From: Acidobacteria bacterium UBA2990
Lineage (GTDB): Bacteria > Acidobacteriota > Vicinamibacteria > Vicinamibacterales > UBA8438
DNA: 64,000 nt
Assembly (NCBI GenBank): GCA_002347025.1
Contig: DEAE01000016.1
Span: 72,840 to 136,839 of the forward strand
Reading direction: 5' to 3'
The position numbers and the translations under genes are program-made. The notes below the pieces were generated by a model that did no database searches, was not told the origin of the DNA, and worked only from the letters and a program-made list of their open reading frames with translations. Of the stretch, positions 9,181-19,800 are shown piece after piece. Within the stretch, counting starts at the first letter, position 1. Every line of letters begins with the position of its first letter.

Positions 9181-10407
9181 GTGCCGAAAAAAACCATCCA
9201 GCAGCTCGACCTTTCCGGGCGACGAATCTTCATTCGCGTAGACTTCAACGTCCCGATACACGACGGTGTCATCAGTGACGACACTCGCATCCGTGCAGCA
9301 TTGCCTACTCTGAACCATGCACAGGAACGGGGCGCTACAGTGGTCATTGGGTCGCACCTTGGTCGACCAAAAGGCACCACCAACCCAAAACTCAGCCTAC
9401 AACCAATTGCCAACAGGTTAGGCAAGTTGCTCAAGCGACCTGTGGTATTTTCCCCAGAATCGGTTGGGGCTCACGCATCCCGTGTAGTGGCCGAAGCAAA
9501 GCCGGGCGATGTAGTTTTACTGGAAAATCTTCGGTTTCACCCCGGCGAGGAGGCTAACGACAAGGAATATGCCGCAGCGCTGGCAAACCTAGCCGACTGC
9601 TACGTCAATGATGCCTTTGGTGCAGCTCACCGTGCTCACGCGTCTACTGTAGGGATTGTCCAGCACCTAAGAGAGGCCGCCGCGGGCTTGCTGATGGCGG
9701 ACGAACTCGCGCATCTTGGCACCCTTCTCGACACCCCCCCACGTCCCTTCGTAGCGGTCCTCGGTGGGGCTAAGGTCTCAGGGAAGCTAGAAGTCATCGA
9801 GAACCTCATCGGCAAGGTCGATACGCTCCTGGTTGGCGGAGCCATGGCCTACACCTTCTTCAAAGCTAAGGGGCTTCCAGTTGGCCGATCCCTTATTGAA
9901 AATGCTTATCTCGATACGGTTCGAGCCATTGAAAAGGATGCGATTAACCGAGCTATCGACCTTGAGCTCCCGCTAGATCATCGGATTACTGACAAGCTAA
10001 CAACCGATGCTTCCTATAGAACCATCGACGTTCACGACCCCTCCATTGGTCAGTGGTTGGGGGCCGATATTGGTCCCAGCACGGTCACACGGTACACCGC
10101 TATCCTAAGAAGGGCCAAAACCATCTTCTGGAATGGTCCGATGGGGGTATTCGAGATCGACTCTTTTGCATCAGGCACGGTCTCAATCGCCAAAGCAGTC
10201 GCGACCAGTCTGGCCACGTCAGTCGTGGGTGGTGGCGACTCGGTCGCGGCAATCGGTCGGGCCGGCGTTAGGAACCAGATTAGCCACATTTCAACGGGTG
10301 GTGGAGCCTCGCTGGAGTTCCTAGGCGGTCGAAAACTTCCGGGCATCGACGCACTCCCAGATACCAATACAACGCCAGTGAAAACATCCTTATCAGCTCC
10401 TGAATGA
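9181..10407 (+). CDS. pgk: Phosphoglycerate kinase
   Basis: A 408-residue glycolytic kinase making ATP from 1,3-bisphosphoglycerate. Visible family motifs are RVDFNVP near the N-terminus, the GSHLGRPKG loop, LENLRFHPGEE, the hinge FWNGPMGVFE, and the nucleotide loop GGGDSVAAI. The start is a GTG, giving MPKKTIQQLDLSGRR, normal for the family. It follows gapA by 112 bases and precedes tpiA by 98. About 20 residues of low-complexity Thr/Pro/Ser-rich tail follow the conserved end. Confidence 0.96.
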   Translation: MPKKTIQQLDLSGRRIFIRVDFNVPIHDGVISDDTRIRAALPTLNHAQERGATVVIGSHLGRPKGTTNPKLSLQPIANRLGKLLKRPVVFSPESVGAHASRVVAEAKPGDVVLLENLRFHPGEEANDKEYAAALANLADCYVNDAFGAAHRAHASTVGIVQHLREAAAGLLMADELAHLGTLLDTPPRPFVAVLGGAKVSGKLEVIENLIGKVDTLLVGGAMAYTFFKAKGLPVGRSLIENAYLDTVRAIEKDAINRAIDLELPLDHRITDKLTTDASYRTIDVHDPSIGQWLGADIGPSTVTRYTAILRRAKTIFWNGPMGVFEIDSFASGTVSIAKAVATSLATSVVGGGDSVAAIGRAGVRNQISHISTGGGASLEFLGGRKLPGIDALPDTNTTPVKTSLSAPE

Positions 10408-10505
10408 ATTAAACAACACCCCAAAGCCTAGATTGCCGGTGATTCGGTCGTCGTCAGGGATGATTCAGCGATTGGTAAACAATCGGTTTAAGGAGAGGCA
10501 AAACC

Positions 10506-11291
10506 ATGCGAAGGCCGCTCGTGGCAGCAAACTGGAAAATGCACAAAAACCTCAAAGAGGCGGTTGCATACACTAGACAATTCGCACCACTCGTCGCGAA
10601 CCTGTCTGAAGTCGATGTGGTTCTCGCGCCGCCTTTCTTGGCATTACCAGCCCTTGTAGACACCTTGAAGCGCGAGGGACACACCCGCATCCAAGTAGCG
10701 GCACAGCACAGTCATGCCGAAAGACATGGAGCCTTCACAGGTGAAGTCAGCCTCGGCATGCTACGGGCTTCCGGCGTGAAACTCGTGCTTGTGGGACACT
10801 CCGAACGACGCCGGCTATTTCATGAAACAGACACCGGAATCAACGAGAAAACGCGAGCCGCTATCGCTGAGGGGATCATCCCAATCGTATGCGTTGGCGA
10901 GACTCTAGAAGAGCGCGAGTCCAACAAAACGTTCGAAGTCCTCAAGCGACAAATCAGGCTCGGACTGGCCGGACTGTCACCTGACCAAGTCGCCGCCATC
11001 ATTGTTGCTTACGAGCCGGTCTGGGCAATTGGCACCGGCCATGTTGCTACCCCGAAACAGGCCAACACGGTTCATACGCGGTTACGGCAGCAACTATCGG
11101 CTCAATTTAGCCTCGAGGCTGCTCAGGCATGCCGAATCATTTACGGTGGGAGCGTCAAACCAAGCAACGCAGCCGAACTTATGACAGAGCCAGACATTGA
11201 CGGCGCGTTGGTTGGCGGAGCGAGTCTCGAACCCGCCAGCTTTGCCGAGATCGTCCTGGCAAGCCAACAAAAGACGATAGAGGACGTATAA
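10506..11291 (+). CDS. tpiA: Triosephosphate isomerase
   Basis: A 261-residue TIM-barrel enzyme interconverting dihydroxyacetone phosphate and glyceraldehyde 3-phosphate. The catalytic residues are in place: N9-W-K11, H98 in GHSERR and E170 in AYEPVWAIGTG. The phosphate loop YGGSVKPSNA is near the C-terminus. A strong ribosome site (AAGGAGAGG) lies just before the ATG. It ends ten bases before secG. Confidence 0.97.
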   Translation: MRRPLVAANWKMHKNLKEAVAYTRQFAPLVANLSEVDVVLAPPFLALPALVDTLKREGHTRIQVAAQHSHAERHGAFTGEVSLGMLRASGVKLVLVGHSERRRLFHETDTGINEKTRAAIAEGIIPIVCVGETLEERESNKTFEVLKRQIRLGLAGLSPDQVAAIIVAYEPVWAIGTGHVATPKQANTVHTRLRQQLSAQFSLEAAQACRIIYGGSVKPSNAAELMTEPDIDGALVGGASLEPASFAEIVLASQQKTIEDV

Positions 11292-11301
11292 TTAGAGAAC
11301 A

Positions 11302-11703
11302 ATGTTGACTATCCTCTTCACCGGACTATACGTACTTGTGTGCCTGCTACTCCTTGTGGTTGTCTTGATGCAACAGGGTAAAGGCGGAGACATCGCCGCG
11401 GCATTCGGCGGCAGCGGCAGCCAAACCGCATTCGGTGCTCGGGCCGGAGCAACCGTGCTAACTCGAGCTACCGCAGTACTCGGCGCCCTATTTATGATCG
11501 GATCCATGGCGCTCGCGGTAGCTGGCCAACGCGGTACCAGTTCCGTGCTAAGCGGAGTCGACGGTCCAGGGATTCCAGCGGCCGCTCCCCTCACACCCCC
11601 TCTAGAAAGCACAACCACAGCAGCTGAACCAGAAGCTGAACCAGAAACAGAAACTCTAGCGACCGAAGGGGCACCACCAGAAACACCTTCGGAGCCTCAA
11701 TAA
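11302..11703 (+). CDS. secG: Preprotein translocase subunit SecG
   Basis: A 133-residue inner-membrane subunit of the SecYEG translocon. It has two hydrophobic segments (about 4-24 and 52-72) flanking the conserved cytoplasmic loop MQQGKGGDIAAAFGG and FGARAG. The C-terminus is a long Pro/Glu/Thr-rich tail (about 95-133) beyond the usual SecG core, probably disordered. Placement after tpiA and before a leucine tRNA is a common bacterial arrangement. Confidence 0.93.
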   Translation: MLTILFTGLYVLVCLLLLVVVLMQQGKGGDIAAAFGGSGSQTAFGARAGATVLTRATAVLGALFMIGSMALAVAGQRGTSSVLSGVDGPGIPAAAPLTPPLESTTTAAEPEAEPETETLATEGAPPETPSEPQ

Positions 11704-11716
11704 GCACCCGACCAAC

Positions 11717-11804
11717 GCGGAAGTGGCGGAACTGGCAGACGCACTAGCTTGAGGGGCTAGCGAGCCTATGGCTCATGGGGGTTCAAATCCCCCCTTCCGC
11801 ACCA
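11717..11804 (+). tRNA. tRNA-Leu (anticodon GAG)
   Basis: An 88-base class II tRNA. Acceptor strands GCGGAAG/CTTCCGC pair, discriminator A and an encoded CCA follow. The anticodon stem CTAGC/GCTAG encloses TTGAGGG, giving anticodon GAG, which reads CUC leucine. A long variable arm precedes the T arm GGGGGTTCAAATCCCCC. It lies 13 bases after secG and is likely processed from the same transcript. Confidence 0.95.
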
Positions 11805-11991
11805 GTTTTCTTGAGAAGATCGCGTAAATCGCGCAGGGGCTCCACCCATTTTTCTCCCTCAATCGACTTGTTCCAGTTATGTCTTAAATTTCTTGGAGAA
11901 CTCAGCACGCTGCGGCCATCCGGGATCGCAGTCCGGCCAGATACAACTCAAGCATTGCAGCCCAGGCTGATCGGCGATAACGTGAGGGACT

Positions 11992-13059
11992 ATGTCTCTA
12001 GCACTTCGCACCGTCTTGGTCGTCGCCGAGATTTTCGCTTCGATCATCCTTGCAACTGGGGTTGCAGCCCAAACCAACCCTTATGAACGAATCGAGGCCC
12101 CAAACCCACCGACCCACCTGAACGATGGTCGATGGGGAGAGATGATCCAGGTGCGAGTTGGGCCATCCGGAAACATCTATGTCTACCACCGGTGCTTCAA
12201 GGTCGTCCTGGGCGACCCGAACGTGGCACCAGGGCATTCCGACGGATTGACGGCAGACTGCCTAGGTAGATGGTCAGGTTACCCACCCATTCTCACGTTC
12301 ACCCCGACCGGCGAGTTTCTAGAGGGTTTCGGTTTGGGTCTGGTGGGTAGACCCCATGGGTTTTCTGTCGATCACGAAGGGAACATGTGGCTGACTGACG
12401 TAGCGCTAATTGCGAACGAGATGGGCGCCGTTGTCCACAAGCTGAATCCAGCCGGTGAGCTAGTGATGACGCTCGGACGACCGGGAGTGGTCGGCCGAGA
12501 CCAAGAGACCTTCAATCGCCCTGCCAGTGTCGCCGTCGCTGAAAATGGAGACATCTTCGTAGCAGATGGCGAGGGACCCAACAATCGCATCGTTAAATTC
12601 TCTTCCGATGGACGCTATCTCGGGGAGTGGGGTTCAACCGGCTCTGGATCTGGACAGTTCAACACCCCCCATGATCTCGCTATCGATTCGCAGGGACGGC
12701 TGTTCGTCGCGGACCGCGGCAATAACCGGATACAGATCTTCGAGCCGGACGGAACTTTTGTCGACGAGTGGCGCAATTTCGGAAGACCCAGCGGTATCTT
12801 CATCAATCGCACGACCGATACACTCTACTCGACCGACTCCACATCGAACTCTAGGACCAATCCTGGGGTCAAGCGAGGCATCTACATCGGAGACGCACGT
12901 AGCGGTTCGCTCAACTACTTTATTCCCGATCCCGATCTCGAGTCGGCCGAACAGACGCGGATCTCCGGTGCATCCGGGATTGCATCCAGCCATGACGACT
13001 CGGTCATCTACGCGGCGGATGTTGCCCCCTGGCAGCTACGCAAGTACCGACTTCCTTAA
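11992..13059 (+). CDS. Secreted NHL-repeat beta-propeller protein
   Basis: A 355-residue protein with a Sec signal peptide (hydrophobic stretch about 7-22, cleavage near GVAAQ). The mature part is a series of NHL blades, seen as repeated units such as NRPASVAVAENGDIFVADG and FNTPHDLAIDSQGRLFVADR. Architecture resembles the propeller of peptidyl-alpha-hydroxyglycine alpha-amidating lyase, but no catalytic assignment can be made. It is periplasmic or exported. It lies alone between tRNA-Leu and a minus-strand block, with a GTGAGGGA ribosome site. Confidence 0.78.
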   Translation: MSLALRTVLVVAEIFASIILATGVAAQTNPYERIEAPNPPTHLNDGRWGEMIQVRVGPSGNIYVYHRCFKVVLGDPNVAPGHSDGLTADCLGRWSGYPPILTFTPTGEFLEGFGLGLVGRPHGFSVDHEGNMWLTDVALIANEMGAVVHKLNPAGELVMTLGRPGVVGRDQETFNRPASVAVAENGDIFVADGEGPNNRIVKFSSDGRYLGEWGSTGSGSGQFNTPHDLAIDSQGRLFVADRGNNRIQIFEPDGTFVDEWRNFGRPSGIFINRTTDTLYSTDSTSNSRTNPGVKRGIYIGDARSGSLNYFIPDPDLESAEQTRISGASGIASSHDDSVIYAADVAPWQLRKYRLP

Positions 13060-13083
13060 TCGCTGTACCTGGTAAGGTCACCC

Positions 13084-13189
13084 CCACCGCCAAACCGGCC
13101 ATCTCAGAGGTGCCACAGAAGGAGGGTGGAGCCGCGTGCTCACGAGCACGCCAGACGCCCCCCTAGATCCTCTTTGGGTGTGGCGGTGG
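13084..13189. repeat. Nested inverted repeats between convergent genes
   Basis: A perfect 9-base inverted pair, CCACCGCCA (13084-13092) and TGGCGGTGG (13181-13189), brackets a perfect 8-base hairpin, GCGTGCTC (13134-13141) with GAGCACGC (13144-13151). No run of T follows either arm, so this is not a standard intrinsic terminator. It lies between the convergent ends of the NHL gene and the SDR gene. Confidence 0.4.
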
Positions 13190-13290
13190 CCTCCACGATC
13201 GTCGCAGAGACGTGGTCTGGACCATGACCTATCCTAATCGTAGTATTGAGTGTTTATCGGTTCTAACTGCCTTACTGTCCTAGCCAGACA

Positions 13291-13992
13291 TCAAGACCCG
13301 CCGTTTACATCGACAAGCGCACCGTTTACATAACTAGCACCTTCACTCGCTAGAAAAGCAATCGCCTCAGCCACCTCATCGGGTTCAGCTAGCCGACCGA
13401 GAGCAGACCGAGACAGCCTGTTCGCCAGTTCGTCAGCAGGTACCGCAGCCACCATCTCAGTTCGTGTTTGAGAAGGACATACGCAGTTGATGCAAATACC
13501 ATCTTTGGCAAAATTCACAGCCAACTGTCTCGTTAGTCCATTCAACGCGTATTTCGAAGCCGTATACGCAACAGAGGCAGTCTCACTGTATCCACGACTC
13601 GCGATAGAGGACACGTTGACGACTCGTCCGTAGTGGCGTCGGCTCATTAAAGGAATCGCATGCTTACAACACAAATAAGCACCGATCACATTTGTCCGCA
13701 TGATGTCCATCCATTCCGACACAGCAACATCAAGTGGCCCTGACATCGACACCACACCAGCGGCGTTCACAAGCGCATCGAGTCGACCATATCGATCGCC
13801 AATCTCCTTAAACACGCGAGAAACATCTTGCTCATCACCAACATCGCAGCGCCAATTCATGTCGCTTTCGTCGAGTGTTCTCGAAATGCGAATAGTGGTG
13901 AAACCACGCTCAGACAGAAGGTCCGCCGTAGCCTTGCCGATGCCACGCCCTCCTCCGGTAACAACCGATACCCGTCGTACATCACTCGACAT
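13291..13992 (-). CDS. Short-chain dehydrogenase/reductase (SDR)
   Basis: A 233-residue classical SDR with an NAD(P) binding TGGGRGIG motif (residues 12-19), NAAGV near 77-81, catalytic Ser near 128 and Y143-TAS-K147. The ATG at 13992 (MSSDVRR) is chosen because the protein fits the family from there; it overlaps the stop of the upstream fusion gene by 11 bases, implying translational coupling. Context with a sugar-nucleotide-transferase-like enzyme suggests an oxidoreductase acting on a sugar or sugar acid, but the substrate is unknown. Confidence 0.85.
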   Translation of the reverse strand: MSSDVRRVSVVTGGGRGIGKATADLLSERGFTTIRISRTLDESDMNWRCDVGDEQDVSRVFKEIGDRYGRLDALVNAAGVVSMSGPLDVAVSEWMDIMRTNVIGAYLCCKHAIPLMSRRHYGRVVNVSSIASRGYSETASVAYTASKYALNGLTRQLAVNFAKDGICINCVCPSQTRTEMVAAVPADELANRLSRSALGRLAEPDEVAEAIAFLASEGASYVNGALVDVNGGS

Positions 13993-15154
13993 AGATGTGT
14001 TCCATATCTTTGGAACCACATACAAGTCGCGTACCCGGTTCTGAACTTGTGCAGACGATGCTATGAACGGTCCCGGCTGGTAAAAACACGACGTCAGATT
14101 CCTCTGCGGAAATGGTACTCCCGTCCCCGAGGCGCCATTCAAACGAACCCTCCAAGACAACCCACCATTCGTCGTGAGTCACGTGATAGCGTTTTCGTGC
14201 GCCCTCGCCAGGAGCCTGTGCGATGAGCGCCACCTGATGGGAATGGACCGACAACAAGAGATACAACCATGGGGCCTTTCCCATCAGCGACTTAATCTCA
14301 CCCAGGTTGGTAAGTTGCACGTTCGCACCAGAGTCTTCGAAACGCGTCATGCCATCGAGAGCAATGGTTTCTCGGAGACTGTGCTTAATATCAACCACAT
14401 CCTCAGAGAATCGATGGACTCCTGGTCGCCGGTCCTCGCGCCGGTACTGCAATGCCGCTTCGATTAAATAAAGCTCATCCCACGTGTCCCCATCGAGCGC
14501 TTGAATGCGATTCAACGGGAACACACCGACCTTTCCAGAAAATGTTGGACCTCTTTCCTCAGGATCGTCCAAGACATACGACTCCATAAACAGTGAGGTT
14601 TTCCAGGCCGAAAGAGCCCAGGTGATGCTTTGAACTGGAGTCAGTGTCTGGGTGGGAATCTTCTTGGACATGGAGAAATTTAGCGGCTCACCCTGCCACC
14701 ATGTCTCACTGAATCGCTCTTCAACGGAGAACAACGAATCGTAGTTGCCATCTTTCATTGTCTCCATAAACCTGCTAATCGTTTCAGGTGTAAGTAATGG
14801 TGAAGTCGTATGAACAAGCGCCAGACAGCACGGATCCATAGTCATCATGAAGTCGTAGAGAAAGTGATCGTGTGTCTGGCACCGGGTTCCTTCACAATCT
14901 CGAGACTTGTTCCGCATCGTGCACGCGGACCCACCATGTTGCGGCTGCCGACGGTAGAAGTCCACACCGGCGACCCGCGCCATGTGTTCCACAATGTCAT
15001 GTTCGGAATTAAACACCACGGCATCGAACGCCCCACTATCCTTGCACGCTTGAGCAACATAGAATGCAAGCGGTTGGCCATCTACCATTAGCAGATTCTT
15101 ATCGGGAATCCTGGTGCTACCAAGCAGTATCGGAATGAGGGCAATCTGCTTCAT
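13982..15154 (-). CDS. CMP-sugar synthetase-like nucleotidyltransferase fused to a cupin
   Basis: A 390-residue protein in two parts. Residues about 1-235 resemble acylneuraminate/Kdo cytidylyltransferases: LGSTRIPDKNL near the N-terminus stands where the nucleotide loop RGGSKGIPRKN is usual, and LVHTTSPLLTPETI matches the second motif. Residues about 260-385 are a cupin, with metal ligands in RYHVTHDEWWVVLEG and the second motif FLPAGTVHSI. A Cys-containing insertion (C-x10-C-x4-C, about 78-95) interrupts the first domain. The NTP loop is degenerate, so activity is uncertain. A role in activating and modifying an acidic sugar is inference. Confidence 0.65.
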   Translation of the reverse strand: MKQIALIPILLGSTRIPDKNLLMVDGQPLAFYVAQACKDSGAFDAVVFNSEHDIVEHMARVAGVDFYRRQPQHGGSACTMRNKSRDCEGTRCQTHDHFLYDFMMTMDPCCLALVHTTSPLLTPETISRFMETMKDGNYDSLFSVEERFSETWWQGEPLNFSMSKKIPTQTLTPVQSITWALSAWKTSLFMESYVLDDPEERGPTFSGKVGVFPLNRIQALDGDTWDELYLIEAALQYRREDRRPGVHRFSEDVVDIKHSLRETIALDGMTRFEDSGANVQLTNLGEIKSLMGKAPWLYLLLSVHSHQVALIAQAPGEGARKRYHVTHDEWWVVLEGSFEWRLGDGSTISAEESDVVFLPAGTVHSIVCTSSEPGTRLVCGSKDMEHIYVE

Positions 15155-15406
15155 TACGCGGAGTCTAGCTGGTCTTGTGCTGCAGTGTCCAAATTCTGGT
15201 AGACCTTATCCACAAGTATCATTAACTTGAGCCCACCTCCCGATGTGCCGTAGAGGCTTGTCGGACTTCACAGCATGGACCGACGCGTCACTGATCTGAG
15301 CGACCTCCTCGTAGTGAATGCGTCCCATTATTCAAAAACCAACAATTCCAACTCTAATCATGGCCAACTTGGTAAGGAACCCGGTAGGGTCTCGATGCTC
15401 TCGAGG

Positions 15407-16828
15407 TCAGGCTAGAACATCATCCACTACGACACCAGCCACGTCGGTCAGTCGGAAGTCCCGACCCTGGTTCTTGTAAGTTAGACGTTCGTGGTCCAAA
15501 CCCAGTAGGTGCAAAATAGTAGCGTGCAGGTCGTGAATGTGGACCCTATCCTCGACCGCATAGTAGCCGTAATCGTCCGTCTGCCCGTAGCTGAAGCCCG
15601 GCTTCACCCCACCGCCAGCCATGAACATCGTATATCCATGCGGATTGTGGTCGCGCCCATTACGCGCCCCCGCCTCAGCACCAGGTGTCCGCCCGAACTC
15701 GCCGCCCCACAGAACCAACGTCTCGTCGAGCAGCCCACGTGACTTCAAGTCCGTGATTAGCCCGGCCACTGGTTTATCAATCTCGGCGCAACTTTGCGGC
15801 AACCCGGTGATCAACCCTGAGTGGTGGTCCCACTTTGTGTCCGGGCCATGAGTAGCCTGGACGAACCGCACTCCAGACTCCGAGAACCGCCGCGCGAGCA
15901 GACAGCGCAGGCCAAAATCGCTCGTAACCGGGTCATCCAATCCGTAGAGCTTCCGGGTCGCCTCCGACTCGCCCTCCACGCTCAACAACTCCGGAGCCTC
16001 GGTCTGCATCCTGAACGCGAGTTCGAACGACTCAATCCGGCCCTCCAGCGCCAAATCCGGCCCGGTCGAGTCGAGCTGGCGACGCTGCCACTGCTGCAGC
16101 AAGTCAAGTTCAGCCCTCTGGACAGCGGTAGTCATCGCCTGGTTTTCAAGGAAGTCGATAGTCGCCTCATCGGTCTGCATACGAGCAGTACCTATCGATG
16201 TCCCGTTATAGGCGGCCGGAAGGAACGCAGCCGAGTAGTTCTGCACACCACCATGCTGATACGACGGACAGATGGTGATGAAACCTGGCAGGTTCTCGTT
16301 CTCAGTGCCGAGCCCATAGGAGACCCAAGAACCCATCGACGGCCGCACGAACCGGTCGCTGCCGGTGTTCATCGCCAAGATGGCACCACCGTGGGCAGCA
16401 TTAGTGCCATACATCGAGCGGATAAAGCAGAGGTCATCGACCACTCCGGCTAAGCGAGGCAGCAGTTCACTCACCCAGGCGCCAGACTGGCCGTGTTGCT
16501 TGAACTCCCAGGGGCTCTTGAACAGGTTGCCGGTTTCGTTGAACTGCACCTCAGGCTTTGCGAACGGCAACGGCTTGTTGTCGTCTCGGATCAGGAGAGG
16601 CTTGTACTCAAACAGATCGTGCTGGGATGGTCCACCATGCATGTGCAGAAAAATGATCCGCTTCGCGCGCGGTGCGAAATGCGGCGGCTTCACCGTCAGC
16701 GGATTGGCCTGTGCCAGCAAATCTCGCTGGAGCAGCGACGACAGTGCCAGGCCACCAAAGCCGCAACCGCAGGTTCTGAGCATCTCCCGCCGGCTAATCG
16801 CCGGTGCTTGGTAGTGTGGGTAACGCAT
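15407..16828 (-). CDS. DUF1501 family protein with Tat signal
   Basis: A 473-residue DUF1501 protein. The N-terminus has a twin-arginine-like signal (SRREMLRTCGCGFGGLALSS). Sulfatase-like features of the family are present: HMHGGPSQHDLFEYKP near residue 62 and GGEFGRTPGAE with NGRDHNPHGY in the C-terminal third. Members are exported and of unproven activity, and are almost always paired with DUF1549/DUF1553 cytochrome proteins. That is the case here: the partner ends ten bases upstream on the same strand. Confidence 0.88.
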   Translation of the reverse strand: MRYPHYQAPAISRREMLRTCGCGFGGLALSSLLQRDLLAQANPLTVKPPHFAPRAKRIIFLHMHGGPSQHDLFEYKPLLIRDDNKPLPFAKPEVQFNETGNLFKSPWEFKQHGQSGAWVSELLPRLAGVVDDLCFIRSMYGTNAAHGGAILAMNTGSDRFVRPSMGSWVSYGLGTENENLPGFITICPSYQHGGVQNYSAAFLPAAYNGTSIGTARMQTDEATIDFLENQAMTTAVQRAELDLLQQWQRRQLDSTGPDLALEGRIESFELAFRMQTEAPELLSVEGESEATRKLYGLDDPVTSDFGLRCLLARRFSESGVRFVQATHGPDTKWDHHSGLITGLPQSCAEIDKPVAGLITDLKSRGLLDETLVLWGGEFGRTPGAEAGARNGRDHNPHGYTMFMAGGGVKPGFSYGQTDDYGYYAVEDRVHIHDLHATILHLLGLDHERLTYKNQGRDFRLTDVAGVVVDDVLA

Positions 16829-16837
16829 GAGAATGCC

Positions 16838-19800
16838 TCAATCAAGATAGATGAACTCGCTAGCACTAAGAACCACATGGCAGAGCCGAGTCCAAGGGAA
16901 CGTCTCCTCCTCACCAGCCGGCGCGGCCATCCGCATCTCTTCCAGGAAGGCCAGGCTGTCCTGAACCTCTTGTTCGGTGGCGTGGCGCCCGTAAGCCTCT
17001 ATAAACACTGCTGAGATCCGTGCGGCATCGTCGGCAGACGGCCCGACCAAGATTCGTCCGGCAAACGCAGCCGCCTGCACCTCGACGAACTCGCTGTTCA
17101 TCATCAGAAGCGCCTGTGACGGCACCACCGTCGACGGCCGGCCGCCCACTGAGTCGCTCGCATTACCAAAGTCGAACCCAGCGAAGATGTCATAGATTGC
17201 GTTTCGCACCACCGGCATGTAGACCGACCGCCGTGGTGCCACGTAGAAGTCGCCAGCCCCGAAGGTGCTACCCTCGCTAAAGACGTAACCCCTCGGGTTG
17301 TACTCCTCCACCCGGCCGCCCATCCTCAGATCGAGACTACCAGCCAGTTGCAACAAGGCATCACGAATCGGCTCCACCTCCAGCCGACGACGGTTCATCC
17401 GCCAGTGCAACCGGTTCCCCTGGTCGACCGCAGCATTCACCTCGCTGTAGTCGGTACTCAACCGATAGGTGCTCGATAACAAAATCTCCCTGTGCAGGGC
17501 CTTCATCGACCAGCCACTCTCGACGAACCTACGGGCCAGCCAGTCAAGGAGTTCCAAGTTGGTCGGTGTCGATCCGGTGGTTCCGAAATTGCTGGGGGTA
17601 TCCACCAACCCACGGCCAAAGTGCCAGTGCCATATCCGGTTCGCCATCACCCGTGCTGTCAACGGGTGCTCAGGGTGGGTGATCCAGGCAGCCAGCTCCA
17701 GCCGCCCACTCGTGCCCTCCGGAATGGGTGGTGGGGGTACGATGTGGTCTGTGACCCTGAGGAATCCGCGCGGCTGCGGGGTATCGGCCAGGTTGAGATG
17801 GCTACCACGAATGTGAATCGGGAGGTCGACAGCCTCCTCCTCCTCCTCGACCGACATCGCGTAAGGCGGTATAGGAGGAGACGCGGCCTTTCGCTCCTCT
17901 ACCACCGCCCGGAGCTCGGCCAACTCCGCTACCACCCCTGATGGATACAACCGCTCTTCTTCAGCCTGAGGGAGGCAGAGGACGCAGAGGCCACCGTCAT
18001 AGACCAGACGGCGGAGCTCCTCCTGCTCGCGGGGCAGTCGAAAATCACGCGGTGTCAGGTCTTCCTCGGCCTCGAGACCTAACCGCTGCAGATGTTCATT
18101 CCAAGCAATCTCGATCACGCCGAACAGGGTTGCGTAGCGCCAAGCAACCTCCTCAAGGCTCTTGGGCGACGGCCCTCGAACCAGGCTGCGCGTCAGCGGG
18201 GCGATCAACACCTTCTCAGACGCGATCAATGTTCTCAGGTCCTCGGTAACCTGCTCGTAGGTCGATGGGTCGGCCGCCGCGTAGGCGTCCCAGACCTCGA
18301 AGACCACGCTCGGATTCGGCCCGTCGCCCTGCACCGGGGGTCCTTCACGGTAGCGGTAGAAGGCTCGTAGCCAACGCTTCAGCACTGCTGCTTCAAGATC
18401 GTCACGCTCGGCGATTCGGGCGACCTGACTGAGCCCAGCCCGATTCGACTGTTCCTCGCCGCTCCAGTCTGGATAGACTTCCTCAGTCGCCAGTAAATAG
18501 CCGGCCAGGGCCTGCCGCCTGGGCCGGCGGAGCGCCTCGTTCTGCTCGTCGACAACCTTCAAGACCTCCTCTTCTGCCTCTTCGACCAATTCCTGGGCCA
18601 CCTCGTAGGCCTCAAGCGTCACCTCGTCCACAAGCGGTCGCTCCACCGTCCGTCGATTCTCGCCGCTCATCGTCTTGGTCGAACGCATGATGCCGGCCAA
18701 CGCATAATAGTCAGCGGTCGGGATCGGATCGAACTTGTGATCGTGACACCGTGCACACCCGACCGGCTCGGCCAGGAACGCCCGGCCCACCACGTTCACC
18801 TGCTCATCGACGATGTCGATCAGCATCTTGTCGACATCCTGCTCAGCCAGCACCTTCGCACCCAGAGTGAGAAACCCTGTAGCGGTGAGCTGCGCGAACC
18901 GTCCCTCATCGGTCGCCGCCAGGAGCAGGTCGCCGGCAATCTGCTCCTGGACGAAACGATCGTAGGGTTTGTCAGTATTGAACGCCTCAATGACCCAATC
19001 GCGATAACGGTACGCGTTGGGGTGGGCAATGTTCTCGTCGAGCCCATTCGAATCGGCATAGCGGGCCACATCAAGCCAATGTCGGCCCCACCGCTCGCCG
19101 TAGCGGGACGAGGCGAGCAAGCGGTCGACGACCCGCTCATAAGCGTCTGGTCGCGTGTCCTCTAGAAACGCCTCTATCTCCGACGGGGTCGGCGGCAACC
19201 CCGTCATGTTGAAGGTGACCCGTCGAAGGAGCTGTCGCTTCCCAGCGGGTGCCATCGGATTCAAGCCATCGGCTTCCAACCGGGCCAAAATGAACCGGTC
19301 AATCGGGCTACTGATCCACGCCTCGTTCTGGACGTCAGGGGGAACGGGACGACCCATCGCACGGAACGCCCAGTGCTCCCGACCAGGCCCGAAATCATAG
19401 ACATCAGATTCAGCCTCAGTTGCCACTACTGGAACATCGGACACTCGTGGGTCCATCGCCCCCTGTGTGATCCACCGTTCGAAGTCAGCAACGATCGAAG
19501 CCGGCAGGCGGCCACCAGGGGGCATCTTGATCGCTCCCTCGTAGCGGATCGCCTCCATCAGCAAGCTATCGTCTGGCGCGCCGGGGACAACCACCACTCC
19601 ACTGTCACCACCGGCCCGCATGCCCACTGCGTCCACCAGGGTTAGCCCGCCACGGATACGCTCCGGGTCATCACCATGGCATTGATAGCAGCGTTCGGCC
19701 AGCACCGGACGAATTTTGGACTCGAAGTGCTCAAGGGCCTCGGCTGGGATTTCCGGCTGCGCCAGCGCCGGACCAACCAGAGAGAGCACCAGCATGGGAG

